A DNA stretch of 64,000 bases from Candidatus Aalborgicola bjergmarkensis (GTDB lineage: Bacteria; Pseudomonadota; Gammaproteobacteria; Burkholderiales; Burkholderiaceae_C). Positions 32,843-42,346 of this stretch are shown piece by piece. The position numbers were made by a program, and so were the translations under genes. The notes beneath the pieces were generated by a model that made no database searches, was not told the origin of the DNA, and saw only the letters and a list, made by a program, of their open reading frames with translations. The DNA is taken from contig JADJFE010000003.1 of the NCBI GenBank assembly GCA_016708725.1, positions 417,154-481,153 on the forward strand. Direction: 5' to 3'. Positions within the stretch are counted from its first letter, which is position 1, and each line of letters opens with the position of its first letter.

Positions 32843-35800
32843 TCATTTTGCAAGAATCTCGCGCCAAGCGTAACGACCCTTCGGGGCAATTTTGCCAAAA
32901 ATATCAATGCCAGTGGATGTTTGGCAAGTCTGACCGGTGGGGCAACTTCCTTGTGTGCAAGTTTGCCCAGAGGGGCAGGCACTCGATTTGCACATTTGAC
33001 CCGTGGGACATCTCGGATCGTCCTTAGGTTTTGTAACGTCCTGGTTGCTGACCACAACTTGGGTGTTACCTGTACCCGTAAACGTATTGCTCACTTTAAT
33101 TACGCCCGTCGAATCCATACCAAGGCCTCCTACCAAACTGCCAGCCACATTCAATTCTCCCGATTTACCTGAGCAAAAGTTAACTGCCATGATGAAACCA
33201 GAGTTGCCGGGAGAGCAGACATTACCCGTCGGCTTGGTTGTCGCAAAAAGTACCGTACCGGTGTCGGGCGGCTGGGTCGAATTTGACAAGACACGCTCGC
33301 CGTTGGTAAATGCCATTTTCCAACCCTTTTTGTTGGTTAAAGTGGGCGCCGTCCAATTTCTGACGGAGTAGCCAGAAACCGTAGCAGCGGTGTAAGGGAC
33401 ATCAACGACATCGGTTGCTGCCACTGTCAGAGATGTAGATGGGTTGTTGTCCTTGATAGCATAAAAACCCCGTGTCGACGAGTCAGAATAGTCGCTGTTT
33501 TCGTTGAGTTTCCCTGTTCCAAACGCCACATACCAGTCGCTGTTACCACAGGCCCGCGCCACCGACGGCGCGGTGGTGATGGGCTGGGCTGATTCAAAAA
33601 TTTTGCCGATGTAACGCCATGCGCCGCCGTCGGCGCTACCAGCCTTTGCCAGCACATAGGCACCACTGCTCGATTTGGAAAACTGAAATTTATGCATATT
33701 GCCGAGAGCATCGCCAGCATAAATGGTATCAATCAAACCATCGCCATCAGTATCTACCGGTGTGGGTGCCGATAGACCGTTGTTTGGACCAACATTATCC
33801 GCAGTTAATTTGCCACTGCTACTGCTAACCCCGGTATTGGCATCGAGCATGAATAGAACGGCTTTTCCCGAGGTCGATCCATACCCGTTGCCAACAATGA
33901 CCCGCCAAACACCACCGGTAGCGCTGCTGTCAGCCACTCTGTTGATTTGCATGTAGCTACCATCGAAAGGGTCAACCGATGGTTCGTTAAACGTGTAACC
34001 CAAATCAGCAGGGTCCTGGGTCGAGGTGAATTCCCATAAGGGCAGTGAGCTGAGCGCCGTTTCCTTGGCGTAGGCTTGGGAACTGCTTTCATCGCTGGGC
34101 GTTGCGGTGATGGTGGTATCGGACCATGCGGTTGAAAACGCGTTCTGGTCTGTGATGTTGAGCGCGTAATAACCCTTGCCGCCCGCACCCAGTCCTCCGA
34201 CCAAAATAGTTCTCCAGGTGGTGGAGTCTTGTGGGACATCACCAATCATGGGTGTACCGTCCACATAAAACTTGTGTGTGTAGCCCAATGAGGTGAGGGT
34301 AGGCAAATTGCTGAAAACTGAACCCGGAATGTAGGCAAATAGCTCTTTGCCGTTAGTGCCAGAGAATGCGTGCAACATGCCATCATTGGCACCCACATAA
34401 ACCACCGGTCGGCGTGGATTGGGCCTTGCAGTGCAGCCCGATTTGTTGCAGGCACGGAAAGCCAAATAAGCGGTGTCAGAAAAGTTTGGAATTTGAGGCC
34501 CGGCACCCGAAAGGTAGCTTACACCTGCATTGACAATGTCACCCAACAAGGTGTCTTTCCGTCTACGAAATAATAAACCTTCGTTGCTGCGATCTCCCCG
34601 CAAGAAGGCAACACGCGCTGTGCCCTGGCTGTCCGCTGCATCAAGCACTGCTTTTTGATTGCCATTCAGGCTTGCATATTGGAAGGGCATTTTCGTGAAC
34701 GTGGTGCCATCAAAATAGGATGTGAAAATTTTGCGCGTGGTTGGTGTCAGGGGAGTGGTCACCGAGGTCGGTGTTGTGGTTTTGAACCATTTTGATGCCT
34801 CCCATGTTGGTGTATCTTTGCACTGCGTAGCGGTTTGTGTGGGTGTACAAGCCCGTACACTACCTAACCAGCCTTCGGGATCGTAACCAGCATAAATAAT
34901 TTGACTGTTGGCCGTCTGCCGGTTTGAAGTGACCGCAGAGCTGGATGCAGAGTTGACGCTTGACTTGAGTGCAATATCCGCAAAAGCGGCAGACAGGCCA
35001 GATCTCATTGATGTCGGGTTGCTGCCGGCAAACCAGTTGTCGGGGATGCCGTTACCGTTGGCATCCCATGACGAAACATCGGTATTGGGGTTGTTGCCAG
35101 TAACCAGATCCGTGTCAAAGCCGCCGTATTTGGCGGCCAGCCAAAATTGGGTTTTCCAGAGGCTGGCCGCCGCCACGTTGTTGGCATTGTTTTCAAGCAC
35201 ATCCACCCAATAGGTGCTGATGGTTTGTTTGTTAGGTATATCCGGCAAATCCGGGCGGATGTCGTTCGTATGAGCCCAATGGGCAAGACCTGCCATGTAC
35301 GGGGTGCCATTTGAAGACCCTCCAACCCATGCCTTTCCCGTTCCGGCAACAACTGCAGAAATGTTCTCCAAGTTTGCAACTGTAGTCCAAAGGTCGTTTA
35401 CATTGAGGCCATCTGGGTCACTTGGAGTTCCCCCGGTGCACGCAGATGAGGTTGACCCCGGTAAGTTGCCATCGCAGTGGGTATAAATGTCTCCAATGCC
35501 CAATATAAAATTCTTCTGGCAGGTATTGATGATGGGGTCTCGGCTGGCACCAGCCAGCAGGGCGTTGCCCGTGATAACTGGAAATCCGTCTTTTGACGCA
35601 GCAGTAGGGGGACCGTCTGAATAGCTGGTGGGCGGAGCCTTGCCGCGCATGTAAAGCTGTGATGCGTAATACATTTCGCCGACCGGGTCGTTACCTTTGT
35701 AGCCTGCCGCATAGCCAAATTTGTTCAGGTAGTTCATGAGACCTGAGTTAGCAACACTGCTTGCACTGGCATCCGCCGAATCGGGGTTGTCAACCATGAT

Positions 35801-36793
35801 TCCGGTTGTTGCATTCCATTCTTGCGCTGTATTCGCGGTGACACCGGTTGCAGTCGCGGCATTGGCACCTACACTTTTCATAGCGGAGCGCAGTACACCA
35901 CCGCTGCGCGTATTGCCGGTTTCATTCAGATAACCAAAGGCACCGTAGCGTAGTGAGTTGGCGTACTGCTGTATTAAACCTTCCGGCTTAGGAACACCTG
36001 AATAGGTGCTGTTGCAATTGGTGTCGATCCCGACATCGGGCACGGCCTGACCAACGGGTACGCTGATGCAAGTTTCCACTCGCACGTTAAAACATGTATG
36101 ACCAGCTGCAAGACTTGACGTTGACACCAAAGTTGCGCACGATGCATCTATGTTGGCCCGACTGTTGGTGGGCAGCGTTGGGCCGGATGCAGCGACAATA
36201 AATTTCGAGCCTTGGCCGCCAGAACGTGCGACATTCGTACCAGACAGCGGCATGCCGGGCAGGCCAGTCAAGGTTTTTGTTGACACATAGCTATTTCGGT
36301 CACTTGATGATCGAATCAACACCGTGCGCGTGGTGGAATCACCCGGATATGTGCCATTCATGCTGGAAAAGTTGTCACGTGTACCGCCTGTTAGGACGTA
36401 GCGGAACTGGTCAATATTGGTCATGGTGAGCCAGTTCAGCAGATTGCCGCTCCACTCGGTACTCGAGTTCGGGCAAGTGCCATTTGTGGTACTCATTTTA
36501 CTGACCGGCGTAAATACCTCATTGGTTGTTGAATAGGTATAGCACTTGCGATTGTCAAAGTAACCATCGTATTTTGTTGCATAGGCGTAAGCGTTACTAC
36601 CAGAGTAGGACTCCTGTAGACCTGTTGGAAACTCCACCGACAGGGCCAACAGCAGATTGCCAGGCACGGCTGTAGTCTCTGGCGGTTGCGTACTTGGCGT
36701 GAATGCGTTGGCTACAGCTGCCAAGGACAGCCCAACAGCAAGCACCATGGATGCCAGATTTGCGCGTGTGGATTGAATCTTGATTGATTTCAT
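32843..36793 (-). CDS. pilY1: PilY1-type pilus tip adhesin, paralog 1
   Basis: The 1316-residue protein has a signal peptide (MKSIKIQSTRANLASMVLAV ... ANAFTP) and the C-terminal PilY1 beta-propeller (AYIPGSVFSNLPTLTSLGYT HKFYVDGTP, GGKGYYALNI) with a calcium loop DTDGDGLIDTIYAGD. The N-terminal part lacks a clear VWA MIDAS motif: where the paralog has DDSGSM this one reads LLLALSVEFP. Just before the end, CxxGQxC units occur in tandem (CPTGQMC, CPSGQTC, CPTGQTC), absent from paralog 2. ATG has TAGGAG upstream. The role is pilus tip function, adhesion and surface sensing, by family. Confidence 0.9.
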   Translation of the reverse strand: MKSIKIQSTRANLASMVLAVGLSLAAVANAFTPSTQPPETTAVPGNLLLALSVEFPTGLQESYSGSNAYAYATKYDGYFDNRKCYTYSTTNEVFTPVSKMSTTNGTCPNSSTEWSGNLLNWLTMTNIDQFRYVLTGGTRDNFSSMNGTYPGDSTTRTVLIRSSSDRNSYVSTKTLTGLPGMPLSGTNVARSGGQGSKFIVAASGPTLPTNSRANIDASCATLVSTSSLAAGHTCFNVRVETCISVPVGQAVPDVGIDTNCNSTYSGVPKPEGLIQQYANSLRYGAFGYLNETGNTRSGGVLRSAMKSVGANAATATGVTANTAQEWNATTGIMVDNPDSADASASSVANSGLMNYLNKFGYAAGYKGNDPVGEMYYASQLYMRGKAPPTSYSDGPPTAASKDGFPVITGNALLAGASRDPIINTCQKNFILGIGDIYTHCDGNLPGSTSSACTGGTPSDPDGLNVNDLWTTVANLENISAVVAGTGKAWVGGSSNGTPYMAGLAHWAHTNDIRPDLPDIPNKQTISTYWVDVLENNANNVAAASLWKTQFWLAAKYGGFDTDLVTGNNPNTDVSSWDANGNGIPDNWFAGSNPTSMRSGLSAAFADIALKSSVNSASSSAVTSNRQTANSQIIYAGYDPEGWLGSVRACTPTQTATQCKDTPTWEASKWFKTTTPTSVTTPLTPTTRKIFTSYFDGTTFTKMPFQYASLNGNQKAVLDAADSQGTARVAFLRGDRSNEGLLFRRRKDTLLGDIVNAGVSYLSGAGPQIPNFSDTAYLAFRACNKSGCTARPNPRRPVVYVGANDGMLHAFSGTNGKELFAYIPGSVFSNLPTLTSLGYTHKFYVDGTPMIGDVPQDSTTWRTILVGGLGAGGKGYYALNITDQNAFSTAWSDTTITATPSDESSSQAYAKETALSSLPLWEFTSTQDPADLGYTFNEPSVDPFDGSYMQINRVADSSATGGVWRVIVGNGYGSTSGKAVLFMLDANTGVSSSSGKLTADNVGPNNGLSAPTPVDTDGDGLIDTIYAGDALGNMHKFQFSKSSSGAYVLAKAGSADGGAWRYIGKIFESAQPITTAPSVARACGNSDWYVAFGTGKLNENSDYSDSSTRGFYAIKDNNPSTSLTVAATDVVDVPYTAATVSGYSVRNWTAPTLTNKKGWKMAFTNGERVLSNSTQPPDTGTVLFATTKPTGNVCSPGNSGFIMAVNFCSGKSGELNVAGSLVGGLGMDSTGVIKVSNTFTGTGNTQVVVSNQDVTKPKDDPRCPTGQMCKSSACPSGQTCTQGSCPTGQTCQTSTGIDIFGKIAPKGRYAWREILAK

Positions 36794-36812
36794 GGGATTC
36801 TCCTATGGGTGC

Positions 36813-37565
36813 CTACAGTGGCGAAAAAGTGGTTTGTAAAGTGACAGATGTTCGTGCACCGCCTGTACCGGTGGTGCGACCAAATCCAACGGCGGTGATT
36901 CGGAAAAAGAGCTTGTTCGAATTGCCGTTATTAACGCCAAGTTCACCGGCTCTGAACAATTCAATCAGATAGCGCGGTGCCGTCACACCTTGCTGTGCAA
37001 AAGGGGCATCGGTAAATGTGCCATAGGGTATGGTGGGGACGGTTGTCGTAATCGTGCCTGCACACGTTCGTGGAACGCCATCTTGCCAATCCGCACCGCT
37101 CCACACCGGTCTTCCGCAAGCGGTGGCCGACGCGGACGAATAGACTCCTTGAAGCCCTATGGCTAACCCAACGCCGCCATCGTCACGCGCCACGTCTTCA
37201 ACATTGGGGTTGGAACCACTCCAGAAGTTGCCGGCATCGGCTGCATTGGCCGGACGCGTACCAGCAGGTCGCACGTTGGTGCAGGCAGCAGGAGCGCAAT
37301 AGACGAGCGCTGTGGGTTGACTGTTGAAACGCAGGCCCAGAATGTCGCGTTCGGCATCGCGTAGTGCCAATTCAGCGTTCTCGCGGGCCACCATTAAGTC
37401 GCGGTCATTGGCAGAAAATCGCTCTTCAAACAGCGAACCACGCACCGCCATCACCCCCAACAAGGAGAGCACCATGAGAAAAATAAGGGCCGTCACCATC
37501 ACAAAGCCGCACTGTTGCGCAGCTTGAGAGGGCTTGGGCTTAAAGAGGCGAAGCGAAGATTGCAT
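36813..37565 (-). CDS. pilX: Minor pilin assembly protein PilX, operon 1
   Basis: The 250-residue protein has the PilX N-terminus: a cytoplasmic stretch ending QQCGFVMVTALIFLMVLSLL GVMAVRG, one hydrophobic helix, then SLFEERFSANDRDLMVAREN AELALRDAERDI, the PilX_N block. It lacks Glu5, as is common in PilX. Cysteines in the C-terminal half fit disulfide-stabilised minor pilins. It overlaps the 3' end of pilW by 26 bases and is followed by pilY1 20 bases downstream. Confidence 0.85.
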   Translation of the reverse strand: MQSSLRLFKPKPSQAAQQCGFVMVTALIFLMVLSLLGVMAVRGSLFEERFSANDRDLMVARENAELALRDAERDILGLRFNSQPTALVYCAPAACTNVRPAGTRPANAADAGNFWSGSNPNVEDVARDDGGVGLAIGLQGVYSSASATACGRPVWSGADWQDGVPRTCAGTITTTVPTIPYGTFTDAPFAQQGVTAPRYLIELFRAGELGVNNGNSNKLFFRITAVGFGRTTGTGGARTSVTLQTTFSPL

Positions 37566-38706
37566 TTCGAACAGTCGTTACAGAAGTGAATCGTTTCCAC
37601 AAGCGGTTATCACCCGTGGCCCTATTTACATCAGCCTTGAAGTTACCAATGTTGCTGCCAGTAGTTTCACGCTCGCAGGTTGGCCGTTTTGGCTGTAAGA
37701 CTGCTGTGCCTGTCGCAGCAGCGGCACCACCGGTATCTACCGTGGCAGACACAATGCATACTTCTACTGCGGTTACATTGGACCATCCAAGTGCTGAAGC
37801 TGCAACCGTGGCCGCAGAGGCGTATTGTTGCTGTGCGTTGGGTGCCGAGAGCCAAGGCGCACCTACTGCTGGAACGGTTCCTGGTGCCGCCGTTTGGTAG
37901 CGCAGCACAAACTCTTCAACACCACGTACCAAAGGTTGTGCTGTCGAATTGCCAGAGCCTGAACAATAAAGCTCGTTAACGTGGTCCGAGCTGTTTTCAG
38001 CTACAAAATAACGGTTAATTACAAACTTGGCTTCGCGCGCAGGTGTTGCACCGGCAGGGGCAGCAGTGAGACTTTGCTGGTTGCAATCGCGGCCCTCGCC
38101 AGCGGTGACGGCCGCAGCGGCTGTGGCTGCCAACAGACTGTATTGGGCAGCTGCTGTCGCAGTAGGAGGAGCAGCAGTTGATGCCGCCTGGTAGGCAATT
38201 TGCAAGGTGTGCTTGGTAGTACTGGCCGTGCCGCAGGCTAGCGTTGCGGGGCCTGGCGTTATTGAAATATCGTAAGGTGTGCCATTCATGTCGCCATCAC
38301 ATCCAAAGATAGGCGACAAACCGGGAAAAAACTGCGTAAACGGCGTACTGCCTGTTACCGCCGTACCGTCGGACAAGGTTGTTGCGCGCACGTATAGGTT
38401 GCGCAATTGTTCACTTCCCGGTACAAAAATAGTCCCTGCTTGTGGCAGATTACTTGAATTGTCCGTATCAAAAATGTCCACATACCCGGCGGCTGATATA
38501 TCACGCCGCAACATGCTCAGCACCATGCTCGCCGGGTCATTTAACTCGGACTGGTTTTCACGCTGGCGCGTGATATTGGTGCTGTTGACATAGGCCAAAC
38601 CGATGGCACTCAGGAGCACTAGACCAATCGTTATGCTGATCAGTAGTTCAACGAGTGTGACACCACTTTGAATGCTCGATGCTGTAGGTCTGAATGTTGT
38701 TTTCAT
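37540..38706 (-). CDS. pilW: Minor pilin PilW, operon 1
   Basis: The ATG at 38704-38706 (MKTTFRPTASSIQSG) leads into a class III-type prepilin site: G followed by VTLVELLISITIGLVLLSAI, with Glu at +5. The 388-residue product is typical for PilW, with ENQSELNDPASMVLSMLRRD ISAAGYVD. It overlaps pilV by four bases (start codon inside the stop region) and pilX by 26, showing a tightly coupled operon. Ala-rich low-complexity stretches occur in the middle. Confidence 0.85.
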   Translation of the reverse strand: MKTTFRPTASSIQSGVTLVELLISITIGLVLLSAIGLAYVNSTNITRQRENQSELNDPASMVLSMLRRDISAAGYVDIFDTDNSSNLPQAGTIFVPGSEQLRNLYVRATTLSDGTAVTGSTPFTQFFPGLSPIFGCDGDMNGTPYDISITPGPATLACGTASTTKHTLQIAYQAASTAAPPTATAAAQYSLLAATAAAAVTAGEGRDCNQQSLTAAPAGATPAREAKFVINRYFVAENSSDHVNELYCSGSGNSTAQPLVRGVEEFVLRYQTAAPGTVPAVGAPWLSAPNAQQQYASAATVAASALGWSNVTAVEVCIVSATVDTGGAAAATGTAVLQPKRPTCERETTGSNIGNFKADVNRATGDNRLWKRFTSVTTVRNAIFASPL

Positions 38707-39287
38707 GGTGTGATGGTCATTGTGAGGCAGCGTACACCAGCGACCCTGGGAGCCGGACAACTGGCATCTTCTTCTGCGGTCGGATCGGGGGTACCGGAAG
38801 TGCCAACTTCGTTTTGCTGCTTTTCCTGCCACATTACGATCACTTGTCTGGCGAATGTATCAGTGACACCGCCGGCCGTGACACTGTTAATTGAGCCCCG
38901 CCCGCCTGGCATGGCTTGCAACGCACGTCGCCAATCGCGCAAGTCTTTGGCAGCAGATTGTGCTGCTGTGCAGGTGGATGATGCCGTCATTCCGCAGGCT
39001 GGGTCTGCGGGCAGCGCAGCCAGTGTTGCGGTTGCGTAAGCATCATTGGTCAGGTAGGTGCCAATCGCGCTGCTGTTGGCCCTCATTTTTTCCACAATAA
39101 ACTGGGCTTGAACAATGCCTTGTCCGCGCATATAGGAGGTCTGTTGGTAACGGGTTGATGCCAATTGCATGCCACCGGTACCTATCAACCCAATGGCTAC
39201 GATCATCATCGTAATCAACACCTCAATCAAAGTGGCACCTTGTTGCATTTGATGAGAAGTAACTGAAATCAATTTATTGTTGCGCAT
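38703..39287 (-). CDS. pilV: Minor pilin PilV, operon 1
   Basis: ATG near 39285-39287 (MRNNKLISVTSHQMQQGATL) gives 194 residues. The cleavage site is QQG followed by ATLIEVLITMMIVAIGLIGT with Glu5. GGMQLASTRYQQTSYMRGQG and the CGM/CTAAQ cysteines fit PilV. It lies between fimT and pilW with no gap. Confidence 0.85.
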   Translation of the reverse strand: MRNNKLISVTSHQMQQGATLIEVLITMMIVAIGLIGTGGMQLASTRYQQTSYMRGQGIVQAQFIVEKMRANSSAIGTYLTNDAYATATLAALPADPACGMTASSTCTAAQSAAKDLRDWRRALQAMPGGRGSINSVTAGGVTDTFARQVIVMWQEKQQNEVGTSGTPDPTAEEDASCPAPRVAGVRCLTMTITP

Positions 39288-39291
39288 TGAT

Positions 39292-39864
39292 TTATCCCCC
39301 ACAGGCAGTGCTTGAGTACTGCGCGGCTGTGTAGACTTTGATGCGTCCAGTACGTGGTATGCAGATATGGCGTGTTAGCGAATCGTTCGTTGGAGGATCA
39401 TCGCGCACAGTGATATGTGCGGTGTAACCGCCCGGCAACATTGCATTGGTGCCTAACCGTCCATTGGGCATAAAGTTAACGATTCGGCTGTTAATAGACT
39501 CCGGAGTCATTTTTATCCCTTGTTTGGGCAAGGTATCTTGCAAAACTCTATTGGCAAGAGCAATAGTTCCATCAGTTCTGACAATCCAGCCCGTCTCATA
39601 ATCTGTGGCGGTGCATTGAATGCCATCACTACTTGGACACAGGGTGATTTGCATGTTTTGCCTGAGTGCTTCGGAGCGTGCAAACTGGGTTGACGAAATC
39701 CAGTCGTTGACCGCAGCACGAATTCTGTTGGAAACGATCAAATTGTTCCATGAGGGAATCGCAATGGCCGCGACAATGGCCACTATCGAAACCACCACCA
39801 TTAGCTCAATCAAGGTGAACCCCTTGTGGCGTGGCAATTCAAGTTGTTTGAATGTTATCTTCAT
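39292..39864 (-). CDS. fimT: FimT/GspH-type minor pseudopilin, operon 1
   Basis: The 190-residue protein begins MKITFKQLELPRHKG and FTLIELMVVVSIVAIVAAIA, a classical prepilin signal. The GspH/FimT domain follows: SNRIRAAVNDWISSTQFARS EALRQN, with CPSSDG and a C-terminal cysteine. It is the first gene of the minus-strand minor-pilin operon; its promoter should lie in 39865-39950. FimT proteins bind DNA in some competent bacteria. Confidence 0.85.
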   Translation of the reverse strand: MKITFKQLELPRHKGFTLIELMVVVSIVAIVAAIAIPSWNNLIVSNRIRAAVNDWISSTQFARSEALRQNMQITLCPSSDGIQCTATDYETGWIVRTDGTIALANRVLQDTLPKQGIKMTPESINSRIVNFMPNGRLGTNAMLPGGYTAHITVRDDPPTNDSLTRHICIPRTGRIKVYTAAQYSSTACGG

Positions 39865-39929
39865 GCGCCCAGTATATTCGGCGCACAGTCGGAAACGAAT
39901 GCTTCAAAGATGAAAGGTCATTTTTGTCG

Positions 39930-40055
39930 GCTGAATGGTCGTATAGGATAAGTCATTGTCAGTTCAATCTTGCGCCCGGCACGCGCGGCCAGGGTGCTGA
40001 GCATATCCAAACTGAACTTGTCCCACTTGCCGCGCACCAAGTCACTCACGCGGGG
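39930..40055 (-). pseudogene. Xre-type antitoxin, C-terminal remnant
   Basis: In one minus-strand frame the text reads KKPPRVSDLVRGKWDKFSLD MLSTLAARAGRKIELTMTYP, matching the end of COG5606-type HTH antitoxins. The first helix-turn-helix half is missing; it runs straight on from the Fic remnant. Confidence 0.45.
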
Positions 40056-40530
40056 TGGCTTTTTGAATTTTCTCTGCATCCGGGTGGCAATTGATCAGGA
40101 GCGCCATCATTTCGGTGGCATCCTTATCCAGGTAAAACCGGATCATGTTGTCATTGAACTCGTGGGCCTTGGCTGCGGGGACGCTGATTGCATCAATGCC
40201 CGCTGACATCAGGAAGCCGTTCATCATGAAACGCGAAGTGCGCTTGTTGCCGTCGAAGAAGAATTGCTGCAAGGCACCGAATAGAAAAAAGGCGGCAGCT
40301 TTCTCGAAGGGTTGCTGCACCTCGTTTTGAAGTGCTTGCAGTCCCCTTGCAAAAACGCGGTTCAACTCCGGCGCACCAGCCACAGTCGCCAATGGCGTGT
40401 ACCGTCCATGTTCACCCAGGCTGACATCCGGCGTGTAGCTTGTCTCCTCACCCTCACCCCGGAAGTGTCCCCACTCCAACGTTTCATTACGGGCGACAAG
40501 ACTATGAGTACTATCAAATTAATACCTGTT
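40042..40530 (-). pseudogene. Fic-family protein, N-terminally truncated (copy A)
   Basis: The open frame at 40042-40479 and the in-frame codons just before it (SLVARNETLEWGHFR) match the later part of a Fic family with the loop FFFDGNKRTSRFMMNG. This loop keeps GNKR in place of GNGR and lacks the usual HPF, as in the Fic subgroup with FFDGNKRTSR. The C-terminus (AHEFNDNMIRFYLDKDATEM) is conserved with copy B. The first ~100 residues of the family are absent, so it is probably not functional. Confidence 0.6.
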
Positions 40531-40636
40531 CCCGCGCGAATGACGGGGGCTGGCGGCACAAAAGGCGGTCACCCGCGAAAGTTGCGCAGAGCGATGCCGC
40601 TACCAGCGTAAACACGAAAAATGCTGGAAAAAAACT

Positions 40637-40966
40637 TCAAGCTTCAAGCTGCTCCAGCTCCAGGCCCAGCGCGGCGGCCACCTTTTGCAGCGTGGCCTTG
40701 CGCGGGCGTTTGGCGGTTTCGATTTGGGCGAATGCAGCCTGTGTTACCCCCATGCGGGCCGCAACCTCAGCTTGCGTCAGGCGCAAATACTCACGCCAAG
40801 CTTTGGTGGCACTGGCCCCGTCCACCTCGGCGCTCACCACCGCGTGCGGAATGGTGCCCGGTGTGAACGCCCCGGCCATGCGCCGGAATTCGTTGTACGG
40901 CACCACCACAAAAGCAGGCTTGCCGTCCGCGCCCATGATGGTTTGGAAATCAATACGTGCGTTCAT
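40637..40966 (-). CDS. Xre-type antitoxin of a RelE pair
   Basis: The 109-residue protein has a ~50-residue N-terminal part (MNARIDFQTIMGADGKPAFV VVPYNEF) that resembles a Phd/YefM-like start, then a Cro/C1 helix-turn-helix (YLRLTQAEVAARMGVTQAAF AQIETAKRPRKATLQKVAAA). It overlaps the end of the relE gene by 17 bases, the toxin-first order of HigBA-like modules. It should neutralise the toxin and repress the pair. Confidence 0.8.
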   Translation of the reverse strand: MNARIDFQTIMGADGKPAFVVVPYNEFRRMAGAFTPGTIPHAVVSAEVDGASATKAWREYLRLTQAEVAARMGVTQAAFAQIETAKRPRKATLQKVAAALGLELEQLEA

Positions 40967-41210
40967 CGCGTTTCCTCACTTCCTCAATGCTGACGATGCA
41001 GGCCGCACCGCTCTCAAAATCGAACAACACCCGGTAATTGCCAACCCGCAGCCGGTAGCCGTACTGGTGATTGGTCAATGCCTTCACACCGGAGCCAAAC
41101 GGGAACACCGACAGCTTCTGTCCAACCTCATCGCGCACCTGCACGCGATCCTGATGGTCGAGCTTGAGCAGCTGCTTTCTGGCCTTGGGCTTCCATTCGA
41201 TGGCGTTCAT
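40950..41210 (-). CDS. RelE/ParE-family toxin
   Basis: ATG at 41208-41210 (MNAIEWKPKARKQLLKLDHQ) gives 86 residues with a RelE-type core: DRVQVRDEVGQKLSVFPFGS, LTNHQYGYRLRVGNYRVLFD and IVSIEEVRKRDERTY, with the basic C-terminal residues used for mRNA contact in this class. The pair with the Xre protein is intact. The pair is enclosed by fragments of Fic genes and lies between the two pilin operons. Confidence 0.85.
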   Translation of the reverse strand: MNAIEWKPKARKQLLKLDHQDRVQVRDEVGQKLSVFPFGSGVKALTNHQYGYRLRVGNYRVLFDFESGAACIVSIEEVRKRDERTY

Positions 41211-41216
41211 AAGGCT

Positions 41217-41240
41217 AATTATAAGTAATTTATAAGTATT
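41217..41240 (-). promoter_or_regulatory. Candidate operator of the relE/xre pair
   Basis: The tandem unit TTATAAGTA occurs twice (AATTATAAGTAATTTATAAG TATT), directly upstream of relE. Such direct or inverted A+T-rich repeats are usual antitoxin operators. Inferred. Confidence 0.4.
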
Positions 41241-41269
41241 TCCAACGGTTTTTAGTGCAGACTCACCCA

Positions 41270-41390
41270 GGCTGACATCCGGCGTGTAGCCCGTCTCTTT
41301 ACCATCAACCCGGAAGTGTCCCCACTCCAACACTTCATTGCGGGCGACAAGGTTCCCGCACGACTGACGGGCGCTGGCGGCGTAAAAGGC
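41270..41390 (-). pseudogene. Fic-family fragment (copy B, middle part)
   Basis: Minus-strand codons NLVARNEVLEWGHFRVDGKE TGYTPDVSLGES match the stretch just before the Fic loop in copy A (NETLEWGHFRGEGEE). After GES the text runs into the relE promoter. It lies downstream of a C-terminal fragment, so the parts are out of order. Confidence 0.5.
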
Positions 41391-41410
41391 GGTCAAACCG
41401 GGGCGCTAGG

Positions 41411-41560
41411 TCACTCACGCGGGGTAGTTTTTTGAATGTGCTCCGCATCCGGGTGGCAATTGATCAGGAACGCCATCATTTCAGTGACATCCTTCTCCAG
41501 GTAAAACCGGACCATGTTGTCATTGAACTCGTGGGCCTCTTTCGAGGAAGAGCTGCATGC
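41411..41560 (-). pseudogene. Fic-family fragment (copy B, C-terminus)
   Basis: EAHEFNDNMVRFYLEKDVTE MMAFLINCHPDAEHIQKTTP RE is nearly identical to the C-terminus of copy A. The residues before SSKEAHEF are unrelated. Together with 41270-41390 this is a broken second Fic gene. Confidence 0.55.
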
Positions 41561-41779
41561 AACCTGAGCGTCCCGCTGATCTGTACTATCGAACGCACTT
41601 AGCATAATCGGAAAGTTCGAAATATATTTTCTGACGGTGCCAATTTTGTTGGCGAGGTATGCTAAAAAGCCATCAATTACTAGATTGATGCGGCCCGTGC
41701 AAGAAGCTGGTTTCGTGGCCTATGATGGTTGCGCTAGAACTCGGTTAAGGTTGTGCGCGTGCTCGCCAGGGGACAAAAT

Positions 41780-42346
41780 TTGCAAAAAAATCATTCAGCC
41801 CGTCACTGCGCGCAGGCAGGTTTTAACATCATCGAACTGATGGTGGGCGTGGTCATTCTCGGCATCTTGGCGTCTATGGCGGCGCCCAGTTTCAGCGAGT
41901 CCATCAAACGCTACCGTATCAATGCAATTCGTGACGACTTGGTGGCATCCGTGCAATTGGCGCGCGCCGAAGCGATCCGTCGTCGCAGGCCGGTCGTTTT
42001 GATCCGGGAAGAACAAGCGAGTTGCAGTGCGGGTGTAACACTGTCAGACACCCACGAATGGAGTTGTGGCTGGAGAATGGTGGAGGACACGAACTCAAAT
42101 GGCACTATCTCTCCAACCGAAAGAACTCGCATTTTGCAAACCACCACCATACCGACAGGTTATAGCCTGATGCATCCTGGTCTTGGAGAACAGATGACCG
42201 CTAACATTTGGGGGCAGGTTACTGGAGCTGGACAGAGGTTTGTAATCGCACCGCCGGAAGGAGTTTCAGGAAAATCCACCACCACGGTGTGCATCAACAC
42301 TGGCGGCAGAATTCGAACATTGAAAGACAACGTAGCATGCGATTAG
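41780..42346 (+). CDS. fimT: FimT/GspH-type minor pseudopilin, operon 2
   Basis: The likely start is TTG at 41780 (QKNHSARHCAQAG), with AGGGG just upstream; a GTG at 41753 would give a longer leader. The prepilin site is AQAG followed by FNIIELMVGVVILGILASMA with Glu5. FimT-like SFSESIKRYRINAIRDDLVA SVQLARAEAIRRRRP and late cysteines follow. First gene of the plus-strand minor-pilin operon. The gap 41606-41779 holds no gene and presumably its promoter. Confidence 0.8.
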   Translation: MQKNHSARHCAQAGFNIIELMVGVVILGILASMAAPSFSESIKRYRINAIRDDLVASVQLARAEAIRRRRPVVLIREEQASCSAGVTLSDTHEWSCGWRMVEDTNSNGTISPTERTRILQTTTIPTGYSLMHPGLGEQMTANIWGQVTGAGQRFVIAPPEGVSGKSTTTVCINTGGRIRTLKDNVACD

